This document shows positions 25,571 through 36,477 of a stretch of DNA of 64,000 nucleotides, piece by piece (position 1 is the first letter of the stretch; the number at the start of each line of letters is the position of its first letter). Location: NCBI RefSeq assembly GCF_000247815.1, contig NC_021673.1, forward strand, positions 52,579,457 through 52,643,456, written 5' to 3'. The translations under genes were made by a program, and so were the position numbers. Below the pieces are notes generated by a model. The model saw only the letters and a list, made by a program, of their open reading frames with translations. It was not told where the DNA came from and searched no databases. Origin of the DNA: Ficedula albicollis (taxonomy: Eukaryota > Chordata > Aves > Passeriformes > Muscicapidae).

Positions 25571-26807
25571 ACTGGCTGCTAATTTTGAGAGACTGGTTTT
25601 GGGGAAATGGTTGAAAATCACCATAAAGTCTGCTTTTCAAAAAATTTTCTCCAGCTTTATCCAACATTTGGACACATTTAGGGTTGTCTACTGAGAGGTA
25701 GGTAACAACTTCAGACTGATATTCATGAAGAATGAAGGAGATACCTGTGCTGACTGTGTAGCCTTTGTTCTCAAAGCAGTGTGCACTGTATCATAAGGAA
25801 AACTGCTGCATGAAAAAAATTACCTATACATGTTCCTTTGACTCTGGTTTCTTCTCCGGTAAGAATCTGTCTGCAACTTGGATTTCTCTTCATAAGCAGC
25901 AGCTCTAAGCAGCTCTGCTTTCCATCTCAGCCAATCAAGGTGTTTTCATTCAGTCATTCCTTCAGAAGTTATGTACTAGGTAAGTTCAAAATGATGAGAA
26001 ATGCAAAATTATGTTTTCTCTCCCTCGGGTGGTTTAGTTCTTCCAACTAGCTTATAAGAATAACACTCCTGCATACATTTGCATTTCAGGAGTCCTGGGC
26101 AAAAAAGTAACTGAGAAAGGGCTGTCCAGCCCCTGTGAACCCTCCTTTGTTGTACCTGGTAGCTTTGGTCACAAAGGAAAATTTGGAGCTGAATGATAGT
26201 ACATAAAGAAAAATGTGTCACTATTATTATTATTTTTTCTCTAATTTGACTGGTTAACATTGGGGTGGATTTTGCAGAAATAAAATAAGCTTTCTATCTA
26301 CTTTTTTATAATGAGGACCAAAAGTCTCATTATAATGTTGCATTGGGATATGAGCTTCTGTAGGGAGTGATGGATTACATGGTTACTACTTCCTGAATGT
26401 CCCTGCAGGGCAGCAATTCTGTGGTATTTGCAAGATAGTACAGAAATTCAGTCAGAAGCCTCTGGTTTTGAAAATGAACTCCATAATATATATGCTCTCT
26501 AGCTCTGGAAGTAAACATAGACACATCTACAATTGTCTAGGGGCTGTGCCTTGCAACTACAACTTGCATAATCAATCCTAAAAATGTACATAGTAAATTA
26601 GCAGTCAATAAGTTTATCTAAGAAACTGGATAATTAGCTTGAAAAGGATGTTCATGGTGTAAGAATATAAAGAGAGAAGTCGAGACAGGGCATGATTCAA
26701 ATTTTAGTCTTTCCCTCATATTTTGTTTTCTTGTCTGACACTTCTCCTATTTAAGTTTCTCTCTGTATGGTCAAAGCACGAACGTCCTTCCTAAGAGTGT
26801 CTTCCGT
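25571..26807. other. Noncoding DNA
   Basis: No recognisable gene or repeat lies between the two CR1 fragments. Short frames of 70-83 codons overlap on both strands and carry no motif. Confidence 0.55.
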
Positions 26808-27140
26808 CATAGAATCACAGAGAATACTTTGGGTTGGAACACACCTTCAAAGATCATTCCTGCCATGAACAGGGGCATCTTTCACAAGATTTTTTTGCTC
26901 AAAGCACCAACCAACATGATCTTGAGTCCTTCCAGAATAAGGCACCCACAGTTTCTCTGGATAACCTGTTCCAGTGTCTCACCATCAACTAATGTAAAAT
27001 ATTCCTTGTGTCCAATCTGAAGCTACCCTCTTTCAGCTTAAAACCACTGCCTCTTGTCGTTTAACTTACAAGCTTTAGTAAAAGCCTCTCTCCATCAAAA
27101 GAGAGCCCCCTCTAAGTATCAAAAGGCTGTAATAATATTT
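26808..27140 (-). mobile_element. CR1 LINE 3' end, truncated
   Basis: The left edge, CATAGAATCACAGAGAA, is the reverse complement of the CR1 3' terminal octamer region. It continues with GGGTTGGAACACACCTTCAA, then GGCACCCACAGTTTCTCTGG and CACTGCCTCTTGTC, all typical CR1 3' sequence in reverse. The copy is 5'-truncated near 27140, as is usual for CR1. Moderate divergence places it among middle-aged insertions. The 63-codon plus-strand frame across it is antisense noise. Confidence 0.93.
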
Positions 27141-30100
27141 GTATTTAGCTTTCCAAAAACTGGAGCTTATCTAATATTTGATTCTTCAAGTGGTATATTG
27201 TGTTGGATTATATTTTGATTGCTATCAGTCATGAACCATGCTGGAGGGGTTGTTTCCACATCTTGTTAATCAGGTGTCAGAAGAGAGCATATTTCTTTGT
27301 CCTACACATCCTCCTTATTTGGTTTCCAGATGAAGTTATTTGAAATATGTGCTCATCAATTAATCTTGTATGAATGAGGATTTAGCTGTTCAGCATATTT
27401 AGCATCCTTAGTAGGGGATAATTTAGCCTGAGAAATAAGTTGTTTTGGCAAATATTTCCTGAGGTCATTTTGGAAGCTTTTATCTCTTATCAAAAGATAT
27501 CAAAAGTTTTGGCCTTAAGGTGTCTTTCTCTCCATATAACATTAGTAACTCTATAGCTATTACAAAAAGATGTGTTTGGCATCCAGTATGGAAAAAGAAG
27601 TATTGTTGTTTATGAAAAAGTTGTTTCATTCAGGACAACTAACCATATGTCTTTCTTTTGCTGAGTTTATCAAAGGCTTTTGTCTATTTTAACTACGATC
27701 TGAACTTTGTCATTCAACTTGTATGGTGTAGCAGTGCAGTATTCAAAATTATTTCATAGTGTCCTGTGAATTATGTGGAAAAAATAAACAAGTGTTTGCT
27801 TGAAACTACTGCTGTAATAGTTTGTCTGATGGAATACATTATAGTCTTTGTGGTATTGTGTCACAGTTTAATTCCTTTCTGGTAGCCTAAGAAATATGTT
27901 GCGGGTTTGGTCACTCATAGTAAAAAGGTCCATCTGTCCCCAGGCCTCTGGAAAAAACTCTGGATTTTCATTCTCCCACTTCGTCACTTGGTCTGCATTT
28001 TCCCACTTCCATCATTACCATTTCCTGGCTTGCAAAGAGCCTTGACTACAACGTTCAGTGTAAGGTGTGTGTACTGTCCAAAAATAGCTCATTATAGTCT
28101 TGGCAGAACTCCCTGTTTACAATAAGGCTTTATTCTGGTTGACCACTTTTATGTACTAAACCTGTTGGATGCGTACTCCTTTTTAGCTTGCTGGGAAACA
28201 GCTGGGTGTTTTTCATTCAGAAACGGTTTTTCTGGCTGAACAAACAATATAAAGGCCAGAAGGAACCCTCACTGGTTTTTGTCCTTTCTCTTTCTCTCTT
28301 GGAGTCTTTCTATCCCTCTCTACAAGCCAGCAAGTAATGAGCTTAGTTCAAGATTTCTTTGTGATTCAGTTAGACATAATTTTTTATATACTTGTTCAGT
28401 TGCTCCACCTGAGTACTGCAAAATGACTTTGGAAAAGAAGCCAGCATGTGGATACTAATCCTTTTTATATGTATCTAAAGAGATCACTTTTTATTCAGTT
28501 TCCTTTCCATAAACATGATTATCCTATTTTCTACATGGAGCAATTGTGATAAGTTGTCCTTTTGCACTGTTTCACTGCCCAGAATGTCTCTGATGCACGA
28601 AGATTGGTTTGTTGATAAGAGTTAGGTGAAATAATTAATCAAGCATTAATCAAGTTTTATGGAATGTCTGTTTAGGTTTATTTTTATTTTCACATATTTG
28701 CTACTTACAGAAAAATTGTACCACACCTTCTTATTATCCCATGTCTCGGTTTGTACAGGGGACATTATCATGGCTGACAAGTGCTTTTGGGCCACTAACT
28801 CTACCTGTTGGCATATAAAATTACTGCAGTTGCTGCCTGCTGTAGCAATCATTGCTGCCTGCCTTTGGCATTTTAACTGCACTGGTTTTGCTTTAGTTAA
28901 ATCAGAAAAAAAGTTCTATTGCAGAAATTTGGCAGTGAGAAATTTCTAAACTCTTCAGGTTTATTCAAATAAGCTGTTTCAAAGGGCTGTCAGGCAGCTT
29001 TTCCACATAATGGTGTCTCTAGCTTTTGCAATAGTGTAAAGTTTGTCTTGGTTTTGTTCTCTCCAGTGTATGTGATTGCTCACCTTTTTGTTTTTTTTTC
29101 AGTTATAATGGTTGACTTATTTTGTACGTTACCAGGTGTTATGCTTTGAAAGTCATCATGGTCTTACACAAAGCATTTCAGTAGTCTTTTCCTAGCTCTG
29201 CTTTGAAGACCCTACCATGATCGCTCCGAACAAGTTTGCTTACTTGTGACGTGTGTTTGCTATATGAATTTTTCCTTCAGACTGAGTGAGGTAGGATCTG
29301 TTTCTAGGCATAACCATCATGAACTGAAATCTCTGACTTTGTAGCTGTCTTTGGATCTTCGTTATTCTGTTATTTATTTTGATCCTGTTCGTACTGTGGC
29401 CATACTATTATAAAATGGCAATTTTGCTTTGCAAGATTACAGTTTCGTTTCCCTCTCTTGCACATTCTGAAGTCTTTAACCTTGTTTCTGCTAGAAAGGT
29501 TCTGCTGTGCAGTCAGCAAACCCCCTTCGTGTGGACATGGAGCATGCTGACACAAGCACTTTGGCTTGCTTAATAACAAGGTCTCTGAATAACAGCAAAA
29601 AGCATCTTCTGTTAGCATTGCTGCATCCACACCAAGTTATTGCTGGCCCAGTGAAATCATCTGACAGGGATGATTTTTCTGACACCTTAGGCCAACATGG
29701 GCAGGACATGGACATGGCCTTCATTGTCAAGTTGTCTCTCTGTGTTTTGCTTTATTGTGTTTGCATCTGGTGACAGATTGAATATTAGTTGCTTGTTTTG
29801 CCCTACATCACTGTCATATACAAACTTAGCAAATTACTGATTTCTTACCTCCAAAAATTTCAGAATGCAGAGAAATCTTTTTGACCTGAGTGGTGACATC
29901 AGCTGTAATCTCCAGTTCTCACAAACCTGTTTTCTAAAACAAATGTAGAGCTTTTTGGTGATTCTGGTTTTCAAATTCATTCATAGCTTTAAAACAGTAA
30001 AAATCTTTATAAAAATATACCTGCTTATAAAATATTATCATTAAAATATTATCCTAGAAAAACATCTCAATAGCTTCTTAGTTTTTCCTTCAAACATGAA

Positions 30101-32550
30101 AAATGAAAAAAAAAATAAAATATGCCTTCCTTAAAAAAGGGGGTTTTGACCACCAATGTTTTTTGCATTTGCTTTCTCAAATCCCCATCTAGTTATGTGT
30201 AAAATCTCACATGTGTGATATTCTCTTAATGAATGTTTGTTTCTATTGGACACGGGTTCACAGAAGGCCTTTGATCCCAAGACCATGTTTTGTTCCATGC
30301 AAATCTTCTGTGTCCCTCCAGCCATGACTCTTCTTTATATTTGTGAATTTAATTTTGCATGCATTTTGATGACATTTTCCTTTATTTTCACATTTGCATT
30401 AGCAAATAGTCTTAACTGTAACCTTGCTTTAGAGGTGAGATTGTTCAGTAAGTTTGCTCAAAGAGGTACTGTGGTTTCTCTAATCACTCTCCTTTGACCT
30501 TCCCTCTAATTCATAAAACGGCTTTATTAGAAAGTATTTAATCTTATTCTGGTTTGATAATTCCAGGAATTGGACAGCTTTCTAAGTTTAGCAGTTCATG
30601 GTTTCATTGTTTCTTCAAATTCTCAGTTATTGTTGTGAAGGCACCATTCTTAAATGACGCTTTCTGTGAGTTCCAAATAGTCTTGGGTCATGCAGAAGAT
30701 TTGACAGAGAGCATTCAATATACTGCTTATGTATTCAGATCCTACTTGAGTGTGTCTGTGTCAGCCTCTGTGTCACCAGTTTTGCTGCCCTTTAAAGACA
30801 GCTTCTTGCAATTTTGTAGTCTCCCTGTTGTCACCTATAGGCTCCCTAGTTGTTAAATACGTTCTGTCATGGCATCTCCCTGGGGACAGAAACCTGGGAA
30901 GTTGCCATGATCTTTATCAAAGTTACTCCAAGGCTTTTCTGCAGTGCAGACAAGAAAGGAGGGCCAAGGGCAGGCTGCTCCTGCTGCAGGTTGGGGTGAG
31001 TGAAGGAGAAAGGACAACTGGGATGGAGAGCTGTGGGGAAAGCCCTGCAAAGCCAGACTTCTACCTTTTTCTACCAGTGAGAGGGACAACACAGATCTGA
31101 AACCTGCTGGTTTTGCTGGGAGGGACTCCTCTTTGCTTAGATCCCCCACAGCAGCAGCCAAAAAATCTGTTTGTGCAGAACTTCAGCAGCACGAGTATAA
31201 AACAGAGCCAGTAGTCTGCTTGGGGTGACCTGTTTTCTGTAGGCAGAGAAGTGACCCAATCACAGCCTCTCTTCTGCTTTTCTGTCACTCATCACCCGTG
31301 TCATTCACTTACAGGAGTGAACCTGCCACACAGACAAACAGGACAGACGTGAACCTCCCTGTCTGTGAGGGTGCTCTGCCATCAAAATAATGATGCATCT
31401 TGTGAAGCAGAAATCCCAGAGTTTCTGGCTCTCCTTACAACACCCCTAACAATAGGGTTTACATTATTTGAGCTGTCCAATTGTACAGTGAGTATCAAAA
31501 GCCACGTCATGATGTAAGAAATGAAACTACATTCATTTAGGCACTTGTGGAGTTGGTAGGAATTTGAAATTTTGAGCCATGAGAAGCAGATTTGCTGTCA
31601 GTCTTAATTTAAAAATTCTTTCCTTCTAAATGTTTGGGAAACTGTAAAACAAGGCAATGTTTTCATCTTTCTCAATAACTGAAAACATTCTTATCCTCAG
31701 AACAGCTCTGAAAATTAAAAATATTTTCCCTTACAGCAGAATTTGGAGACAGAAAGAGTACAGGCTCCCAAAAAGTCTAAAGGTCTTGGCAGCCAATGAC
31801 TCATGGATGGTTAGCAAGATATATCCAAAGTGAGGACATGCATCCTGTTAGAAGCCAAAGTTACGTCTTATCTCCTAAGACTTGAGATTACACAACGGAT
31901 TGCCCATTTATGCCTCCTCTAGTACTTCAGCCTTTTTAATATTTGTTCCAGTGAGTATATCTGGCAAATCCTTATCCCTTCATAAAAAACAACATAACTT
32001 TGCATGCCTATTTGCCCATACAGTATTACTGTAATACTGTAGATAGTGTTTTGAGTTCTGAACCTTCTGTAGTTCTGCAACAAGAGGCCTCTGGTAGTTC
32101 CTCAAGATGAGACTCAGCCCTAAATGATTTCATCTAGCTCATGAGCCATTTTAGATATCTGCCCAGGTGCAAGAGCTTACCTGCTCCACAACCAAGCATT
32201 ACCATAAAGTATGCAGAGGCTATAAAGACCTGCATCATCTAAAGTGGGATTGTCTTTTTGTGCACAGTGCTGCTCCATATTAATAGAAAATAACCATTTC
32301 AAGAATGTGTCTTGATCTAACCTTCAGACTAGATACCTACCTTTGAATTCGTAGATTTTAAAATACCGTAGTAGTTTTGCTAAATCATTAGATATGCACA
32401 ACCCAAAGCCTGGACAAGGTTAAATCAGATTATCAATGTCCTATTCTGTCTGGAGAGGTAGATTGCAAGAAAGTCTCAATTTACAGCCAGAAGAGTTCTA
32501 CTGTTTCAAAAGACCTGAAGACTGCATAAAAATAAAACTTTGGAAAGCAA
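27141..32550. other. Noncoding DNA, no supported gene
   Basis: About 5.4 kb. It contains scattered frames of up to 116 codons. The GC-richer block at about 30.85-31.35 kb gives overlapping frames on both strands (116, 102 and 75 codons) with no known domain. A TATAAAGGCC motif near 28250 followed by a pyrimidine-rich start-like region is promoter-like, perhaps an old LTR, but I could not define the ends. The rest is AT-rich. Confidence 0.5.
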
Positions 32551-32562
32551 TAATAATAATAA
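32551..32562 (+). repeat. (TAA)n microsatellite bordering poly-G
   Basis: Four TAA units directly precede the 533 bp G run. Confidence 0.85.
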
Positions 32563-33095
<533 letters not shown>

Positions 33096-33183
33096 CTAAA
33101 TTAGAAGGAAAAATGACAGAGCCTGTAACTAATTTTTTTTCTTAATCTGAAAAGCTACAAGCAAGTCAAAGGCTAGAAAATTT

Positions 33184-33218
33184 AAAAAAAAAAAAAGGGG
33201 GGGGGGGGGGGGGGGGGG
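33184..33218 (+). repeat. A13-G22 homopolymer junction
   Basis: Thirteen A (33184-33196) pass directly into twenty-two G (33197-33218). This is the third poly-G on the plus strand, about 90 bp after the 533 bp run. Confidence 0.95.
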
Positions 33219-34123
33219 AAATAATTTTGAAAATTCAGATTATGTTTCCCGTATCTTTTTTTTCTGAGTGACAGAGTCTGTGTGCTCAAACCCTGTCATT
33301 CTGATGAGTTTCAAGACTTTCAAATGGCACTATTTAAAACTGTAATCAACATATGGGGGAGGCAGGTGGTCATTTTCCTCAATAATGGGATATGATATGA
33401 GTTCATTTAGATTACTAAATTGAATAGCAATAGGTTCCAAAACACAGAAGCAAAACAAGCACAACACTTTCCATGTTTTAAATTACATTATTAGGGCTAT
33501 TTCATGGATGGATCTGTCAGCAAAGAGATACTAGCTGTTCCAAAAGAAGTAAAGCAGCAAAATCAGTGCATTTATTGCTACATTTCTGAAAAGACACCAT
33601 GACAATAAAAAGATAGGCCTCAAAAATACGTTATAAATTAACAAGAAATAGGAAGTAAATTAATGATAACTTCCAAGCACCATTCTGAACCTCATGGTCT
33701 AATGTCTTATCTGGAAATGAACAGCAGCAACTAAAGAAATCTGTCACATCTGTCAGAAGAGTTAAGGTAGCTTTGCTGAAATGCTTAGAAAGAAATAGGA
33801 CACAGAAAGACCTCCATAAAGTACTGCATGATCTACAGTCTTCTAAATTTTTCCATGTACCACATTATGCAGTTTCCAGTGAGCACTGTAAGAAAAATCA
33901 CATGGTTCTAAATTCCATTACAACTTTTCATCAAGTCGTTCATAATTGTCTATCTCCAAGACTCTAGGAGTTACCATTTCCATTAGAAGGCTATTTTACA
34001 CTCTTCATGGGATGTCCTGGCCAAAAGTTTCCTTTTAGAGAGCTCAGACGGAGAGGTGGAACTATTTCACCCAGAAGCACTCTGTTCTTCCTCTATTCAT
34101 TTACAACATGCTACTTTCAGAGG
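33219..34123. other. Unique AT-rich noncoding DNA
   Basis: No gene or recognisable repeat. The 64-codon frame near 33.8 kb has no motif. Confidence 0.55.
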
Positions 34124-34300
34124 AGTATCTCTTCCATAAATTTGTACTTAAGTTTGCTTTAGCAAGTATCTCTTCCATAAACTTGTACTTAAGTTTGCAT
34201 TAGCAAAGTATGTCTGTGAGAGAACTTTTGTGAGTATCTCTTCCATAAATTTGTACTTAAGTTTGCTTTAGCAAAGTATGTCTGTGAGAGAACTTTTGTG
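34124..34300 (+). repeat. Three-copy nested direct repeat
   Basis: The unit AGTATCTCTTCCATAAA plus TTGTACTTAAGTTTGC(T/A)TTAGCAA begins at 34124, 34165 and 34233. Copies 2 and 3 also share a trailing AGTATGTCTGTGAGAGAAC segment that copy 1 lacks. Offsets of 41 and 68 bp show two successive duplications of different length. No transposon features are seen. Confidence 0.95.
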
Positions 34301-34894
34301 TGTTTGTGTTATGAACATAATAATATAAGAAAACAGACTATGGCCTTAACCCCTTGAACTGCCCCCCACCAAGGCTCACAAGAAGAGCAGTCGTCCTCTA
34401 AAGATGATCCTTTGCTACAAGTAGGGGACAAAAAATATAGACCAGGAACCTCTAATAGAAATAAGAGCTGTGAAAAATTTAAGCTCAGGTTTTGTTTTTT
34501 GGTTTTGGGTGTTTTTCATGCCATACTACTACATGGCTTTTATTTCTTCCTTCTCTGTCTTATCAGCTTAGCTCATCACTAGTGGTGTCCCAGCTGCAGC
34601 TGCATTCCACTCCTATTGAGGATGAGTGAGAGAGGAAAAATGTAAGCTGGTGAATAGAAGCCACTGCCACTTAGTGCAAAATCCAGCAATGTTGCCAGTG
34701 GAACAGTCCAAAGCAAGCAGCTGCTCCCTTGTCCCTTATCATCTCTGTTCTGTGCAGCTCTCAAAAAAATGTGCTAAACTGGCATAGGACCCTGGAAAGG
34801 CTGCTGCTGTTAGGAAGAGCTGGAAAGAACAGGTTTTGATCCTTCCCTTCACAGCATTATGCATTTTTGTTGCTATTTTTTTTTTCTGGGTGAT
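34301..34894. other. Noncoding DNA
   Basis: About 0.6 kb between the three-copy repeat and the LTR. A short T-rich tract lies near 34877-34885. Nothing else is recognised. Confidence 0.5.
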
Positions 34895-35612
34895 TGTTAA
34901 GATTCAGTTAGTGAGAGATGCCTCTGTCCACATTAAGGTGCAAACAACACCATATGTCAAAGACAACATTGATTTTATTTAACAATATATGTGTTGTAGA
35001 GAGAGGGGGTAAAATAGAGGGGAAAAAGGGAGGGGAGAGAGAAAAAGAGTGAGGTCAAGTGGAAGACAGTCACCACCTGTGGATCCAACATTGTCCTGTT
35101 TGTCCTTCTTCACCCTGGGCTTCTTGGTGGTGGGGTCCTGTAGTCATTCTTCTGGGGATACCACCTTTACACAGTCCAAGATCTGGGTATCCATGGGGTG
35201 GTCACAGGTATTCCCATAACTTGGGGCAGCATGTGTATGAGCAGTTGCTTCCTTTCCTACAGTTTGCCACAGCAGGAATTCTTGTCTAGATATGTTGACC
35301 ATGATGTGCTAAGCAGATATTGCCTCCACCAGGCCTGGAATGAGCACCTTCTTCCAAATTCCTCCCTTCTGTGCTTCCCTCAGGTTCTTGCTGTGGAGGC
35401 TTATGTTTAAGCTAGTCTTTTCTGTGGCCTTGATGGTGTTTGAGGCAGGCAGCTGTGCTCTTTAAGTCCTTACAGTGATGATAGTTTGGCTGAGGGTCCT
35501 CTGCCTTCTCGCACAATATTTTGATTATGCTGAAGTCAGAGACAAAGAAACAAAAAGCATCATGATAGAATTTTTGCAAGGAAAGCCTTTGCAAAAATGC
35601 CTACATCTAACA
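34895..35612 (-). mobile_element. Solo LTR, ERVL-like passerine repeat
   Basis: I recognise the interior (GTCCTGTTTGTCCTTCTTCA, GGCTTCTTGGTGGTGGGGTC, GCAGGAATTCTTGTCTAGAT) as a repeat common in songbird genomes, which I believe is an ERVL-type LTR. The proposed ends TGTTAAGAT (left) and ATCTAACA (right) are near inverse of one another. On the minus strand an AATAAA signal lies at 34974-34979 in plus coordinates, so the LTR reads leftwards. A purine-rich stretch on the plus strand (34998-35052) lies close to the left end. No internal retroviral sequence flanks it and no clean target duplication is visible. Frames of up to 76 codons inside are not genes. Confidence 0.65.
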
Positions 35613-36404
35613 GGAAGAGGAGAACTTCAATCTGTTTAAAATATTGTTATTAAGGATGTTGAGTACTTCCCCCATATTTCTAAGTGTCCAGAGCTTGCAA
35701 GTGAAGTGCATGACTAGAGAAAGAAATTTAGCAGCTAGAAACGAGCAGATTGCTGAATGTTATTGATGTAAATTTTATGGAAAAATGAAAGCATCTCCCC
35801 TCTACAAATGAATAGAACCATAAAATTCATGTATTTTGATTAAATAGAGCTGCCCTAACCATTATGCCCACTTCTATCAACACTCATTAACTCATGTTGT
35901 GCTTTACTAGCATTCTGTGAAGCATGTCAGACTTTTCATACATCATTTGTCAGATTTCCTAAAAGGTAAATGTACTCTTCTGTGTCAGTAATAATACCTT
36001 GAGTTCTGGAAAAGTAGAGTGATTTTTTTCTTATTGTCGTTGCTTTTGTTGATATTAACCATTGGCACATCTCTCGGTCTAGTAATGAGGGAGAGAAATT
36101 TGTATTTAAAGATATCGAGTAAATAACAACTTAAAATTACAAGGAATTAGGGTGTGTGCAATTCCCTTTATTTAAAAAATGCTTAGTGCAGGGTTTGCAG
36201 TTTTTCTCTCATACTGTAAAATTTTATTTCACAAAGCCTTAGTAGTAGACCTAAATATTATGGCAGAACATGACATGTTTTGTTAATGCTTGTAGCTTTG
36301 CATTGTTTTTAATTTTGAGGGCTGTTCCCTGTGTCCTCCTTGGAGACACACCACACAACCCACTTTCATTACTAATGACAAAATGAAAAGAAGTATGTGA
36401 CCTC
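35613..36404. other. Unique AT-rich noncoding DNA
   Basis: Nothing recognisable. Confidence 0.55.
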
Positions 36405-36477
36405 AAGAATCCTTTTTTTTTTTTTTTTTTTGGGGGGGGGGGGGGGGGGGAAGAATCCTTTTTTTTTTTTTTTTTTT
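36405..36477 (+). repeat. Duplicated AAGAATCC-T19 flanking a G19 run
   Basis: The order is AAGAATCC (36405-36412), T19 (36413-36431), G19 (36432-36450), AAGAATCC (36451-36458), T19 (36459-36477). The 27 bp segment is repeated exactly on both sides of a poly-G of the same length as the T run. Equal T lengths in both copies are unlikely if the duplication is old, since homopolymers of this size mutate fast. Confidence 0.97.

Noticed and set aside
28230..28330. TATAAAGGCC followed by a pyrimidine-rich start-like region
   Set aside because: It could be a promoter or an LTR U3-R border, but there is no polyadenylation signal at the expected distance and I cannot define ends or any downstream gene.
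34124..34300. CRISPR-like spaced repeats
   Set aside because: Only three copies with unequal spacing and a shared trailing block. This is a nested tandem duplication in vertebrate DNA, not a CRISPR array.
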